The notes under the pieces were generated by a model that saw nothing but the letters and a program-made list of their open reading frames with translations, was not told where the DNA came from and did no database searches. 64,000 nt of DNA from Metabacillus litoralis. GTDB lineage: Bacteria > Bacillota > Bacilli > Bacillales > Bacillaceae. The translations under genes and the position numbers were made by a program. This document shows positions 43,353 through 52,389 of the stretch, one piece after another (position 1 is the stretch's first letter; every line of letters begins with the position of its first letter). The DNA is taken from NCBI RefSeq assembly GCF_003667825.1, contig NZ_CP033043.1:2461501-2525500 (forward strand), written 5' to 3'.

Positions 43353-44409
43353 AACGAAACACCCAACGGTCATAAGAATTTGGATACAGATATCCTAGTG
43401 CTATTCCTTTTTTAATAACATCTTTTAATGTTGGGTATTGATAGGAAGCTAATTCCCCTTTCGCCTCCTTTACGACAGCTGTTAAGTTTTTCCCATATAA
43501 AAGCTCATAAATACTTAACCTTCTTTTTTGTCTTAGTTTCTTACAAAAAGGAGAGCATTGGTCTTCACAGAATGGACATTTTAGTTGAACTAGTCTCTGA
43601 GCTGAGACAGCAATGAGGGTTTGTTCAATTTCTGATAAACTCACATCAAATTCCATTAATCGATAAATCGCCCCCTTTGCATCTCTTGTGTGCATGGTTG
43701 ACAAAACAAGGTGACCAGTTAGACTGGCGCGAATGGCAATTTGAGCTGTTTCTCGATCACGAATTTCTCCAACCATAATAATATCGGGATCATGACGCAG
43801 AATTGCCTTTAAACCAGCAGCATAGGTAATCCCCGCTTTTTCATTAACTTGAACTTGCAATACTTCCTCACTTTTCGTTTCAACCGGGTCCTCTAAGGTA
43901 ATAATATTTCTGTTAAAATGACGCTTTGCATAATGAATGAGAGAATAAAGTGTCGTTGTCTTACCCGAACCAGTAGGGCCTGTAAAAATCATCAAACCAT
44001 GTGAGTGATTCAAAATAGAGAGCAGCTTGTTAGTTGTGGCAGGGAATAACGATAAATGTGTAATTGGTGGAATTTTCTCTTGTGGCAGAATTCTAATCAC
44101 AAGACTTTCTTCGTGAATGGTAGGTAAGGTGGATAATCTAAGATGAACGTTCAGATTAGTAGTATAAAGTGACAGTGACCCATTTTGTGGTCTTCGTCTT
44201 TCACCAATGTCCATGGAGGCTAAGAATTTTAGATGAGAGATAATACGACCACAGATTTCTTTTTTCATAGTATGCTTTTCAATTAAATCATCATCAACTC
44301 GAAATTGAATGAGCGTGTCTTGTTCTCTAGGAATAATGTGAATGTCTGAGGCTCTTAATGCACAGGCTTCTTCAATAATGCGTTCACTTATTTGTTCAAT
44401 TGGTTTCAC
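43342..44409 (-). CDS. comGA: ComGA traffic ATPase
   Basis: 355 residues. Walker A GPTGSGKTTTLYSLI, Asp-box LEDPVE, Walker B DPDIIMVGEIRDRETA and a Cys-rich zinc motif (LKCPFCEDQCSPFC). It powers pseudopilus assembly for DNA uptake. GTG start with AAGGAG at eight bases. Upstream lie a TGTACAA palindrome and an AAAA-N5-TTTT box. Confidence 0.93.
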   Translation of the reverse strand: MKPIEQISERIIEEACALRASDIHIIPREQDTLIQFRVDDDLIEKHTMKKEICGRIISHLKFLASMDIGERRRPQNGSLSLYTTNLNVHLRLSTLPTIHEESLVIRILPQEKIPPITHLSLFPATTNKLLSILNHSHGLMIFTGPTGSGKTTTLYSLIHYAKRHFNRNIITLEDPVETKSEEVLQVQVNEKAGITYAAGLKAILRHDPDIIMVGEIRDRETAQIAIRASLTGHLVLSTMHTRDAKGAIYRLMEFDVSLSEIEQTLIAVSAQRLVQLKCPFCEDQCSPFCKKLRQKRRLSIYELLYGKNLTAVVKEAKGELASYQYPTLKDVIKKGIALGYLYPNSYDRWVFRYED

Positions 44410-44430
44410 TTGTGCTTCTCCTTTCTACTT

Positions 44431-44447
44431 TGTACAACCATTGTACA
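44431..44447. promoter_or_regulatory. TGTACAA palindrome at comGA start
   Basis: TGTACAACCATTGTACA, perfect seven-base arms around three bases, contains a TACAAT -10-like box for comGA. A related sequence occurs before the mgsR-like gene. Confidence 0.45.
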
Positions 44448-44474
44448 GAATGAGAGGATTTTTTGCACATTGAT

Positions 44475-44487
44475 AAAAGTGAATTTT
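44475..44487. promoter_or_regulatory. Possible ComK half-box
   Basis: AAAA-N5-TTTT exactly, about 70 bases before comGA. ComK sites need two such boxes at a fixed distance; I see no good second copy. Confidence 0.35.
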
Positions 44488-44654
44488 AAGGGAGGTTTTT
44501 TAGGTCATTTTTAAGTTTTTATAGAAAGAAATTAAATTTATTGTGATTTTTTGTTATATAAAATGGAAAATCGAACATAATAGAGGTTGTAAGTTGGTTT
44601 AGAGTAAAGCTTTACTGGGCTACTTGCTCAGCTCATACTTAATCCCAAGTGATA

Positions 44655-44716
44655 CTTAGTTGTCGACGATATTTCGCGTTATTTCCTTGCAGAAATAACA
44701 CAAAATATCCTCTTGC
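44655..44716 (+). repeat. Structured repeat, copy 1
   Basis: A unit of about 62 bases beginning CTTAGT(T/C)GTCGACGATATT and ending TATCCTCTTGC, repeated at 44800-44860. Inside, 44668-44709 forms GATATTT / 4-base loop / TTATTTC / hexaloop / GAAATAA / 4-base loop / AAATATC. Confidence 0.75.
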
Positions 44717-44799
44717 TGGGGTAGTGCTTTGTGATGGGGCTTAGTGTAATACTTAAACCGTCTACTTTTTGCTTAGCACTTACTTCATCACAGGTTTTA

Positions 44800-44860
44800 C
44801 TTAGTCGTCGACGATATTCCGTGATATTTCCTTCAGAAATATCCCAGAATATCCTCTTGC
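44800..44860 (+). repeat. Structured repeat, copy 2
   Basis: Second copy. Hairpin 44813-44853: GATATTC / CGTG / ATATTTC / CTTCA / GAAATAT / CCCA / GAATATC. Differences from copy 1 in both stems are compensated on the other arm, so the RNA or DNA hairpin is conserved while sequence drifts. Confidence 0.75.
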
Positions 44861-44912
44861 GGCGCGCATTCATGGAGCAGATTCGAAGAAGCTGCACATG
44901 AAGCCTCTTCAG

Positions 44913-44984
44913 TGGGCTATAGCCAAGCGGTAAGGCATCGCACTTTGACTGCGACATGCGTTGGTTCGAATCCAGCTAGCCCAG
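44913..44984 (+). tRNA. trnQ: tRNA-Gln (UUG)
   Basis: A full cloverleaf: acceptor TGGGCTA/TAGCCCA with discriminator G, D-arm GCC/GGC, anticodon stem CGCA/TGCG with loop CTTTGAC (anticodon TTG), and T-arm with loop TTCGAAT. CCA is not encoded. A strong terminator follows. Confidence 0.95.
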
Positions 44985-44990
44985 CTATCT

Positions 44991-45025
44991 GAAAAAGACG
45001 TTTGCCATGTGGCAGACGTCTTTTT
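44991..45025. terminator. Bidirectional terminator between tRNA-Gln and mgsR
   Basis: GAAAAAGACGT and ACGTCTTTTTC arms, with inner TTGCC/GGCAG pairing, serve both the tRNA and the convergent mgsR-like gene. Confidence 0.85.
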
Positions 45026-45028
45026 CTT

Positions 45029-45409
45029 TTATGATACTGATTTTTTTAGTTCTTGTTTTCTTGCTACTTTGCTTAGTTCCTGTGGGTTGTAGCCTACGAT
45101 AAGTTTGTTTCCGTCTGTGATGATTGGACGGCGTAGGAGTTTTGGCTCTTGGTGCATAAGCGTAAGTACCTCAGAAAGAGAGAGTTCATTTACGTCAATG
45201 TTTAAGTCTTTATAGGTTTGGCTTCTTGTTGCAAGAATTTCATCTATGCCTTCTGTTGTTAAAGATAAGATTTGTTTAAGTTCATCTATAGATGGTGTGT
45301 CACGAAAAAGATGCCTTTCGTGAAAGGTTACATTGTGCGCTTTTAGCCAATGCTTTGTTTTTCTACATGATGTACAACTTGGGTAACTGTAGAACGTTAG
45401 ATTATTCAC
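45029..45409 (-). CDS. mgsR: Spx/ArsC-family regulator, MgsR-like
   Basis: 126 residues. Thioredoxin-like fold with the redox pair C12-x-x-C15 (YPSCTSCRKTK) and RRPIITDGNKLIVGYNPQEL near residue 93, as in Spx and MgsR. Such proteins bind RNA polymerase alpha and switch on stress genes. The position, beside yqgY and before comG, matches mgsR (yqgZ). ArsC activity is unlikely. Confidence 0.85.
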   Translation of the reverse strand: MNNLTFYSYPSCTSCRKTKHWLKAHNVTFHERHLFRDTPSIDELKQILSLTTEGIDEILATRSQTYKDLNIDVNELSLSEVLTLMHQEPKLLRRPIITDGNKLIVGYNPQELSKVARKQELKKSVS

Positions 45410-45475
45410 GATACTTCCTCCTCAGGTAATAAGTGTTTAGATCTATCATTGGCCCCTGATAACTTGTTGGTTTAA

Positions 45476-45494
45476 TTGTACATTATTTGTACAA
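45476..45494. promoter_or_regulatory. TTGTACA inverted pair before mgsR
   Basis: TTGTACATTATTTGTACAA has TTGTACA and TTGTACAA arms, similar to the comGA-proximal TGTACAA element. Confidence 0.35.
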
Positions 45495-45575
45495 CGAATG
45501 TATAGTTATTTGTTTAATAATATTTTGAATTTTTTATTACAACAATATTTTCTTTTTTAGATTGTTGCAGCATGA

Positions 45576-45594
45576 TTGTAAACGCTATTTACAA
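45576..45594. promoter_or_regulatory. TTGTAAA palindrome before yqgY
   Basis: TTGTAAA-CGCTA-TTTACAA, perfect seven-base arms. It resembles but does not match a cre site. Likely an operator of an unknown regulator. Confidence 0.35.
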
Positions 45595-45751
45595 GTATAT
45601 TAATGGTACATTATAATAATTAAAGTGATGGACTTGTATGTCAGATTATAATTTGTCAAAAGCTATCATATTGATGTTATTTTTATGTACTTCTAACATC
45701 AGGTTTATCTACCATTCAGCTAATGGCAAAGTCAACAAAGGAGGGATACAT

Positions 45752-46000
45752 ATGGATCGTATGTTCCGAGTATTAGGTTTCTGGACGGGAATCTTCGCAG
45801 TAATGTTCTATCTTGGAGATATGAAGACGACTTCCTTACTCTTTTTCGGACAAACTGGATTTTTTGTTTTCTTATCTTATTTAAAATTATCCGAACGCAT
45901 GTACATTTATATTTTTGGTGCTTACCTAACTATTTTCTTTGTCGGATTTACGTACTGGACAACATTTATGATGATTCCAGGACATAACATGGGACATTAA
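45752..46000 (+). CDS. yqgY: YqgY-like small membrane protein (DUF2626)
   Basis: 82 residues from the ATG at 45752, preceded by GGAGGG. Two to three membrane helices (GFWTGIFAVMFYLGD, LLFFGQTGFFVFLSYL, IFGAYLTIFFVGFTYW). Fits the DUF2626/YqgY family in this conserved neighbourhood. Function unknown. Confidence 0.8.
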   Translation: MDRMFRVLGFWTGIFAVMFYLGDMKTTSLLFFGQTGFFVFLSYLKLSERMYIYIFGAYLTIFFVGFTYWTTFMMIPGHNMGH

Positions 46001-46020
46001 TGAAAACACCAATGTAAATG

Positions 46021-46058
46021 AAAAAACAGGCAGCTATTTTGTATAGCTGCCTGTTTTT
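46021..46058. terminator. Bidirectional terminator between yqgY and yqgX
   Basis: AAAAACAGGCAGCTAT and ATAGCTGCCTGTTTTT, 16-bp stem with a short loop. Confidence 0.85.
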
Positions 46059-46062
46059 CCTA

Positions 46063-46695
46063 TTAAAAGCCATTTAAAAAAGGATTGCTTTCCATCTCTT
46101 GTTCAATACTGGTTTCCGGACCATGTCCTGACAAAACAATTGTTTCTTCTGGTAGGTTCAATAGCTTGTTATGTATGCTTTTTATTAGTTGCTCATGATT
46201 GCCACCTGGCAGGTCAGTTCTGCCAATGCTACCTGCAAATAATGCGTCTCCAGAAAAAACAACCCCTGCTTCTTCTGCATAGAAAGAAACGCTTCCTGGT
46301 GAATGACCAGGTGTTTCATATACTTGTAAAGAAAATTCACCTATCTCTAGTTTTCCTTCACCTTTAATTAATTTATCAGGCTCTGCCACACTAACAGCAC
46401 CAGCCATAAAAAATTGAGAACCATTTAGAGACGAATCTGCCAACCAATCTTTCTCATTTTTATGTACATAAACAGGAATGTTCCATTTCTTTCTCACATC
46501 GTCTACTGCCCCAATATGATCAAAGTGAGCGTGTGTGAGTAAGATGGCTAGCGGTTTTATATGCTGCTGCTCAAGTAAGCTAATCAGCTTTTTCCCGTCA
46601 CCACCCGGATCAATAATTAAACATTCCTTCTTTTCATTGAAAAAAAGATAGCAATTCGTTTGCAGTGGTCCTAAAGGAAGTTGTCTCCATTTCAT
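46063..46695 (-). CDS. yqgX: Metallo-beta-lactamase-fold hydrolase YqgX
   Basis: 210 residues from the ATG at 46695 (GGAGG at eight bases). Zinc motif THAHFDHIG, ETPGHSPGS, FSGDALF and SGHGPET: the glyoxalase II-type family. YqgX has been linked to hydroxyacylglutathione/bacillithiol-dependent detoxification; the substrate here is not known. Confidence 0.85.
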   Translation of the reverse strand: MKWRQLPLGPLQTNCYLFFNEKKECLIIDPGGDGKKLISLLEQQHIKPLAILLTHAHFDHIGAVDDVRKKWNIPVYVHKNEKDWLADSSLNGSQFFMAGAVSVAEPDKLIKGEGKLEIGEFSLQVYETPGHSPGSVSFYAEEAGVVFSGDALFAGSIGRTDLPGGNHEQLIKSIHNKLLNLPEETIVLSGHGPETSIEQEMESNPFLNGF

Positions 46696-46948
46696 TTTCT
46701 CATCCTCCAAATTATGTACTTACGTTCATTTTACACTATAGATCAGTATGATGATAACCACATGATGGTTAATTATAGAACAAGATGGTAAATATAATAG
46801 TATCCTATAGAATAAATAGAATCGAAAATAAACTCGACAAACGTCATGAAACCGATTAAAATATTAGAAGGACTTGTTATTGTATTTTGTTTTTAAAAAC
46901 AAAGATTCAACGAAAAAATGATCTACATAGAGTAAGGGGGCTTTATTA

Positions 46949-47122
46949 ATGGGCTTAGTGATTATTTTTGCACTTGTAACCATTCTAGGGATTTTCGGAC
47001 TTATTCGTTCACTGAAAGATAAAAACCTTCTTGGTGCAGCATTTGCGTTTGGTACTTTAGCTGTATTTGGATGGTTTGCCGTAATGACCTTTATTCACCA
47101 CGGTTACCCAACTGCACACTAA
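46949..47122 (+). CDS. yqgW: YqgW-like membrane protein (DUF2759)
   Basis: 57 residues. ATG preceded by AAGGGGG. Two membrane segments (LVIIFALVTILGIFGLI and LGAAFAFGTLAVFGWFAV) separated by RSLKDKN. Conserved position between yqgV and yqgX. Function unknown. Confidence 0.78.
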   Translation: MGLVIIFALVTILGIFGLIRSLKDKNLLGAAFAFGTLAVFGWFAVMTFIHHGYPTAH

Positions 47123-47138
47123 TAATAAAAACAGAACA

Positions 47139-47169
47139 AACCCCTTGGCACTTTGCTAAGGGGTTTTTT
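47139..47169. terminator. Terminator after yqgW
   Basis: AACCCCTT, 11-base loop, AAGGGGTT then TTTT; can also serve convergent yqgV. Confidence 0.85.
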
Positions 47170-47180
47170 ACTGATTATTT

Positions 47181-47498
47181 TCAAAAATGCTTCTGTACAC
47201 TTTCTAGTTTACTTTCCATTGTAGACTTTTTATCTCGTCGATCATCAATTCGAATATTGGTTGCTACCCTTTGGATGCCTTTATTAAAAGGGGCTTCATG
47301 AATGTCTTCAATCACTTGAAGCAATGTATGTAACTCCCCTTCAATAATGGTATTCATCGGAGTTAGCTGATACTTAATTTTCTCCTCAGATTCGTACTTT
47401 TTAAGGATTTGTTGAATATCTGCTACATATTCGCTAACACTTGGTGTATTTGTTCCAATTGGAATTACTGTTACATCTACTATTGCCATATTTGTCAT
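47181..47498 (-). CDS. yqgV: YqgV, MTH1187 family (thiamine-binding-like)
   Basis: 105 residues: MAIVDVTVIPIGTNTPSVSE, then YQLTPMNTIIEGELHTLLQV. Small ferredoxin-like DUF77 proteins bind thiamine or hydroxymethylpyrimidine. ATG has AGGAAGG. No thiamine genes nearby. Confidence 0.82.
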   Translation of the reverse strand: MTNMAIVDVTVIPIGTNTPSVSEYVADIQQILKKYESEEKIKYQLTPMNTIIEGELHTLLQVIEDIHEAPFNKGIQRVATNIRIDDRRDKKSTMESKLESVQKHF

Positions 47499-47503
47499 CC
47501 TTC

Positions 47504-48634
47504 CTACTTTAGAGAAACTAGCTCTACCATCTTTTGTGAGTCCAAATTAATTAGATGCTCATATCTAGCACCATATAGTGCATAGTCCCCATTTGGCGAT
47601 AATTTTATTGGGAGATTTTCCATTTTTTCTATAACTGTTTGTTTTTCACCAGAGTCCAATGAAAAAGAAATGAGAGAAAACCCTGTTTTTTCTTTATTCA
47701 CTTCAAGCATGTAAAAATGGTTATTATGATCCATATCATGATATGGAATGGACCAATCAGAATAAAGGGCAACTAGACGTGTCGGCATCTCCGACAGTTG
47801 TTGTTGACTTATTGAATCATAAAAACGCACCTTTGCTGTACCATCCTCATCCACTATTTCAATCGTAGACATGATGCTTGTGTAATTGGTATTAGCAACA
47901 ACCCCATCAGAGACAGAAGTTTCCTCTTTGCTATCAAGGTTATAAATATATAATGGAGCAGTTAAAGCCGGAGCTTCTTGATCCCACTTTAAATAGCTCA
48001 CTTCATGATCATTTATCCATTGAATGAACGGGATATCAACTGGATTTTCAACAAGTGTTTGCTCTTTTGTATCAATTATGTACGTATTATAGGTCCAATC
48101 TTCATTAAAACTAGATACAAACAGCTGATTTTGGTTTTGCTGATTCCAAGTGTACTGAAGCTCATACGATTCAATTGTCGTCTGATATTGTATCTTTGCC
48201 TCGTCGTCCACAATTAATAATTCTGCTTCATAACTTGAAGGACTAGTATGAATTAAAAAAAGACTTTTATCTTCATTTGCTTCCAATTGAACAATTGGTG
48301 CTTCTGATGTGAAAAACAATGTTGAGTCTCCAGAGTATATATTATACGTATATACTTTAGATCCATCTGCATCATTGAGGATATAAAAAATGGTCTTGTC
48401 ATCCTTCCAGTCAGCAACTGAGTGGAATTTCGCCTCCTCTGCTTCTAATGGTAAAGTGAGTTGTTTTCCCTGAGGTTGATTCCCTGAGCCCTTAACAGGG
48501 GTTTCTTCTTCCCTCAGAGATAGTAACTCTTTATCATTCTCTTGTTGATGAGATGGATTACAGCCCGATCCAAAAAGCACGATTAACAAGAAACATAAAC
48601 ATAATTTAGTTAATCTCATCAACTTTTCTGTCAC
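47504..48634 (-). CDS. yqgU: YqgU-like lipoprotein
   Basis: 376 residues. Lipoprotein signal LCLCFLLIVLFGSGC (Cys25), then a repetitive beta-rich domain (KTIFYILNDADGSKVYTYNI and similar), suggestive of a beta-propeller. GTG start with AGGAG at six bases. Position matches yqgU. Function unknown. Confidence 0.78.
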   Translation of the reverse strand: MTEKLMRLTKLCLCFLLIVLFGSGCNPSHQQENDKELLSLREEETPVKGSGNQPQGKQLTLPLEAEEAKFHSVADWKDDKTIFYILNDADGSKVYTYNIYSGDSTLFFTSEAPIVQLEANEDKSLFLIHTSPSSYEAELLIVDDEAKIQYQTTIESYELQYTWNQQNQNQLFVSSFNEDWTYNTYIIDTKEQTLVENPVDIPFIQWINDHEVSYLKWDQEAPALTAPLYIYNLDSKEETSVSDGVVANTNYTSIMSTIEIVDEDGTAKVRFYDSISQQQLSEMPTRLVALYSDWSIPYHDMDHNNHFYMLEVNKEKTGFSLISFSLDSGEKQTVIEKMENLPIKLSPNGDYALYGARYEHLINLDSQKMVELVSLK

Positions 48635-48796
48635 CTGTCTCTCCTAAATTTTTCTCTATTACTTCATACGTATTATCTTGTTAAAATGTTTCATTTTATT
48701 ATTAGATTATTCCTCATTAAAAAATAACATACTGAGGTGTAAAAAAAAATCAAAGCTGATGAACTTTTTTTGAATTTCTTAACTTTAACACTATGT

Positions 48797-48836
48797 AAAA
48801 AAACGAGTGACTAAATGGTGTTCAATCACTCGTTTA
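48797..48836 (-). terminator. Terminator after yqgU
   Basis: Minus strand: AAACGAGTGA, 15-base loop, TCACTCGTTTTTTT. It lies downstream of yqgT on the same strand, between yqgT and yqgU. Confidence 0.75.
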
Positions 48837-48845
48837 AAAAACTTA

Positions 48846-49946
48846 CTACATATATAATGCTGCGTAGAAAATACCCTTACTCTTTTTATAAATATCATCA
48901 AATTGGTCAAACGGTAAGGGGTTCACACCATTTCCTAGCTCAATTGTATAGCCTGGTTTTCTATAGTCATGAACGAACCAATCTCTGAACCCCGCATGAC
49001 TGTCTATGTCTCTTACTGCTTTATAGCCACTAAGACGTTCAAATTCTCTTACAATCGCCTCTGCTTCTTCAGGTTCTTTCCTTAGATATCCCCAGTAAAT
49101 CTCTTCTCCTTGTGTATGAAATGCTAATACACGATCAAAATGTTGTTTTTTAACAAGATTTGATAAAGCAATGGCTTCAGGTTCAGTTAAAGGAGCATCT
49201 CCAGGGTAATCGCGTGGTGCTGGTGTTTTTGGAATTTTACGGGCTTTTTCAATATCCCAGTTAACAGGATATTGATTATTCAAATCAATACCTCTAATAT
49301 TTGCCTTCCACTGTGAAAAATCGATGCTTAAATCATTCATTTGCAAAAGACCTGCTTCATAAGTGTTATCATGTGGCAATCCATTTAAAACAAGATCTAC
49401 TCCATCAGGATTGACCATCGGGACGAATGAAAGAGTTGTTTCTTTATATATAGATTGGACATCGTGCCCATTTATTCGTATTGAACCATTCCCTAAGGCA
49501 TCAACATATTCATGTAACCAATACATCATCACACTCGTGGTTATCCATTCATTAGCATGAAAAGAACCGTTCATATGAATCTTTTTAGGGCCATTCCCGA
49601 TTGTTAATTGATAAATAGGTTTTCCTAACACACTATAGCCAACTATGTCCTTTTTTATAAAAGGATACATAAAAATCAATTTCTCTATTTCCTTTTCTAA
49701 CTCATTTGAATCATAAGGTTTCTTCATCATTGGTTCGGGTTTTATTTTATCGTCACCAACTAACTCCACAATATCACTATTTTCAACAATAGATAGGCAG
49801 TTAACAGGAATATTTAACTGAGTATTTGCTTCTATTTCACCTCTCAGCTCAACATCATTGCTCTCATATAAAAGCTGACTGTCGAGTTGCAAATGAGTTG
49901 AAAGATCAGTAAGTGAAATGCTTTTATTTAAGCGGATAATCATCAT
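48846..49946 (-). CDS. yqgT: M14 zinc carboxypeptidase (YqgT, gamma-D-Glu-diamino acid endopeptidase-like)
   Basis: 366 residues. N-terminal LysM-like region (residues 1-65), then the M14 domain with FHANEW (zinc His, Glu), a later His in AFHTQGEEIYW and the catalytic Glu in YTIELGNG. It would cut stem peptides of peptidoglycan. No signal peptide is seen. Confidence 0.87.
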   Translation of the reverse strand: MMIIRLNKSISLTDLSTHLQLDSQLLYESNDVELRGEIEANTQLNIPVNCLSIVENSDIVELVGDDKIKPEPMMKKPYDSNELEKEIEKLIFMYPFIKKDIVGYSVLGKPIYQLTIGNGPKKIHMNGSFHANEWITTSVMMYWLHEYVDALGNGSIRINGHDVQSIYKETTLSFVPMVNPDGVDLVLNGLPHDNTYEAGLLQMNDLSIDFSQWKANIRGIDLNNQYPVNWDIEKARKIPKTPAPRDYPGDAPLTEPEAIALSNLVKKQHFDRVLAFHTQGEEIYWGYLRKEPEEAEAIVREFERLSGYKAVRDIDSHAGFRDWFVHDYRKPGYTIELGNGVNPLPFDQFDDIYKKSKGIFYAALYM

Positions 49947-50029
49947 TGAACCTCCAATTTGCCTATTTAGTTATAGCTTATGTTAGGTTAGTTCAATTGT
50001 TGTTAAGTTCATTACTGTTTTTCAATAAC

Positions 50030-50077
50030 AAAAAGGGCTGACCCTCTAAGACTTACACCTTAGTTTGAGTCAGCCCT
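50030..50077 (-). terminator. Terminator after yqgS
   Basis: Minus strand: AGGGCTGAC ... GTCAGCCCTTTTTG, with a long loop. Confidence 0.75.
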
Positions 50078-50081
50078 GTTA

Positions 50082-51983
50082 TTAATTTTTTTCTACCTCT
50101 GTTTCTGCTTTTACTTCTGTTTCTTCTCCGTTTTCACCATAAAAACGTAATAAGTCACCGTAAATGATTTCATCAGAGTAATTCAGTTCCTGCTTTGCTT
50201 TTTCCATATACGGATCACATACAGCCTGATCTGTAGGCTGGCCTGTTTCTTTATCATAGCAAATACCACGTGTATAAACATTGTTTTCAGTGATAAAGCT
50301 TCCATCTCTTAAAACTGTGAACGATAATTTATCATCTGATAACGCATCTGTACCAAACTGAATTTGCTCACTAGTATCAATACCTAATAAGCTCATGATT
50401 GTTGGGCGGATATCAATTTGTCCTGCTACCTTCGTGATTTTCTTAGGATCTTTATCCGTTACACCCGGTATGTGAACAATGAAAGGAACACGTTGTAATT
50501 GCACTGTTTCAAACGGCGTAATCTCTCTGCCAATAAACTTCTCCATTGCTACGTTATGGTTTTCTGAAATTCCATAGTGATCACCATAAAGGATGATGAT
50601 TGAGTTTTGATAAACATCTGTTTTCTTTAAGTCCTCAAAGAATACTTTTACTGCCTCATCCATGTAACGAACAGTAGGAATATATTGATTTAACGTTTTA
50701 CTATTAGAATCAAACTCGTCAATCATACGATCCTCTTCCCCAAGTTCAAATGGAAAGTGGTTTGTTAATGTAATTAATCTTGTATAGAATGGCTGTGGAA
50801 GATTATCGATATGTTGAACTGACTGTTGGAAAAAGTCGATATCCTTTAAGCCCCAACCAATTGAATTTTCTTCCGTTACATTGTAATCATTAACATCAAA
50901 GAAGCGGTCATAGCCAAATGCTTGATACATCAAGTCACGATTCCAGAAACTCTTATTATTCGCATGAAACACTGTTGAATAGTATCCAGACTCTTTTAAA
51001 ATTTCTGGTGTTGCATTGTATTCATTATTGCTGTTTGTAAAGAATACGGCACCACGACCTAATGGATATAATGAGTTATCTACAATAAATTCAGAGTCAG
51101 ATGTTTTTCCCTGACCTGTTTGATGATAAAAGTTTTCAAAGTAGTAACTCTCACCGATAAGATCATTTAAAAATGGAGTAATTTCTTGTCCATTTAATTC
51201 TTCATTTAGTACGAAGCTCTGTAATGATTCAAGTGAAAGTAAAATCACATTACGACCCTGTGCTATTCCTTGTAAGTCTTCATTTGAAGCTTTACGGTTA
51301 GCATTTACATAGTTTTCTATCTCAGTCAAGCTATCACTGTCAGCTAAAGCACGTTGGGCAGATGTTTTTGATTGTAATACCGCATCATAAATATGAAAGT
51401 TGTATACACTGATGTTTTTCACCAGCATTTCTCTATCAAATGAACGTGTTAATAATTGTGGTCTTTCTGTTTCAGCTAAGCCTAAATTAAAAAAGAATAC
51501 AGCGGCTACTAGTAGAAAATAAGCTGACTTTTCTTTTCTAGTCAGTAATGAAGCGGATCTGAAAGTTGGCTTTTTTAACAACCAGTATAAAATAGCTAAA
51601 TCAACAAACATTAATAAATCACTAGGTAAGAAAAGATTCGTAATACTACTTCCTAAATCTCCCATATTGCTTGTCTGAAACAATACTGGTATTGTTAGAA
51701 AATCATTGAAAAATCGGTAAAATACCATGTTTGCCAAGAGCAAGGCTGTTACAAAGATACTAGCACCAAATATATAGCGGTTTCTGTTCTTCTCCTTCAT
51801 GAAAAGACCAAAACCAAATATTAGTAATAGAAAGCTCAATGGATTAATGAATAATATAAACTCTTGTGTGAAGTTTTCAATTTTAATATCAAAGCTAGTT
51901 TTATAGACAATGTATGTTTTTATCCATAGAAATAACGTTGCTAATAGTAAAAATGAGATTTTTGAAAATGTCTTTTTGCGCAT
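50082..51983 (-). CDS. yqgS: Lipoteichoic acid synthase family protein (YqgS)
   Basis: 633 residues. Five N-terminal membrane helices (to about residue 180), then an extracellular sulfatase-like domain with the nucleophile Thr in [30 protein letters not shown] and YGDHYG. It polymerises or primes glycerol phosphate on a glycolipid. AGGAGG before ATG. A long untranslated region of about 400 bases separates it from glcK. Confidence 0.9.
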   Translation of the reverse strand: MRKKTFSKISFLLLATLFLWIKTYIVYKTSFDIKIENFTQEFILFINPLSFLLLIFGFGLFMKEKNRNRYIFGASIFVTALLLANMVFYRFFNDFLTIPVLFQTSNMGDLGSSITNLFLPSDLLMFVDLAILYWLLKKPTFRSASLLTRKEKSAYFLLVAAVFFFNLGLAETERPQLLTRSFDREMLVKNISVYNFHIYDAVLQSKTSAQRALADSDSLTEIENYVNANRKASNEDLQGIAQGRNVILLSLESLQSFVLNEELNGQEITPFLNDLIGESYYFENFYHQTGQGKTSDSEFIVDNSLYPLGRGAVFFTNSNNEYNATPEILKESGYYSTVFHANNKSFWNRDLMYQAFGYDRFFDVNDYNVTEENSIGWGLKDIDFFQQSVQHIDNLPQPFYTRLITLTNHFPFELGEEDRMIDEFDSNSKTLNQYIPTVRYMDEAVKVFFEDLKKTDVYQNSIIILYGDHYGISENHNVAMEKFIGREITPFETVQLQRVPFIVHIPGVTDKDPKKITKVAGQIDIRPTIMSLLGIDTSEQIQFGTDALSDDKLSFTVLRDGSFITENNVYTRGICYDKETGQPTDQAVCDPYMEKAKQELNYSDEIIYGDLLRFYGENGEETEVKAETEVEKN

Positions 51984-52389
51984 CTAACTACCTCCTCATC
52001 CCTTGGGACAATTACGCTTCCTTTTATCTCTAATTTTTTCCATTTATTAGGTAAGTATTAAACAACTAAAACATATCTTAATACTTTCTTTACAAAAAAT
52101 CAATGTTTTTTCATACGCCCATTACAATAGCCTGCTAGAATAATAATGTTAAGCTTATTCTCTATACCCTAGTATTAGACGTCCTAAAACATAAAAAGTT
52201 TCGTTTTCTTTAAAAGTAAAATAATTCTGAAAATAAACCAAGGGATCTAGGTCTACTTTTGATTAGATACAAAAGATCCATTAAACTCAGCAATTTCACC
52301 ATTTAAAACATAAAAGGAGCTCTCTCATGGAGGCTCCTTTTTACTATCACCTATTAGTAGTAATTCGTAGGTCTTTTTACGTGTTGAAT
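51984..52389. other. Long intergenic region yqgS-glcK
   Basis: 406 bases, AT-rich. Apart from the yqgS ribosome site and the hairpin at 52312-52343 I see no gene, repeat or recognisable riboswitch. Confidence 0.5.
52312..52343. terminator. Terminator-like hairpin after glcK
   Basis: AAAAGGAGC, loop, GCTCCTTTTT. The best U-tract reads on the plus strand; on the minus strand it ends TTTTATG. Confidence 0.6.

Larger units (their letters stand above)
45410..45751. promoter_or_regulatory. Divergent mgsR / yqgY control region
   Basis: 342 bases without a convincing gene. Two palindromes (45476-45494 and 45576-45594) and AT-rich promoter-like DNA are present. An in-frame extension of yqgY runs to 45638, but it lacks a ribosome site. 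Confidence 0.4.

Noticed and set aside
44475..44487. Complete ComK site
   Set aside because: Only one AAAA-N5-TTTT box is clear, and no second box at 8, 18 or 31 bases. It is kept only as a weak half-box.
44679..44957. A 92-residue reading frame across the hairpin repeats and tRNA-Gln
   Set aside because: It runs antisense through a tRNA and two structured repeats and has no plausible ribosome site or protein character.
45576..45594. cre site for CcpA
   Set aside because: The palindrome is symmetric but has the wrong right arm and spacing compared with the cre consensus.
45638..46000. 120-residue form of YqgY
   Set aside because: The N-terminal extension lacks a ribosome site, while ATG at 45752 follows GGAGGG and gives the family length.
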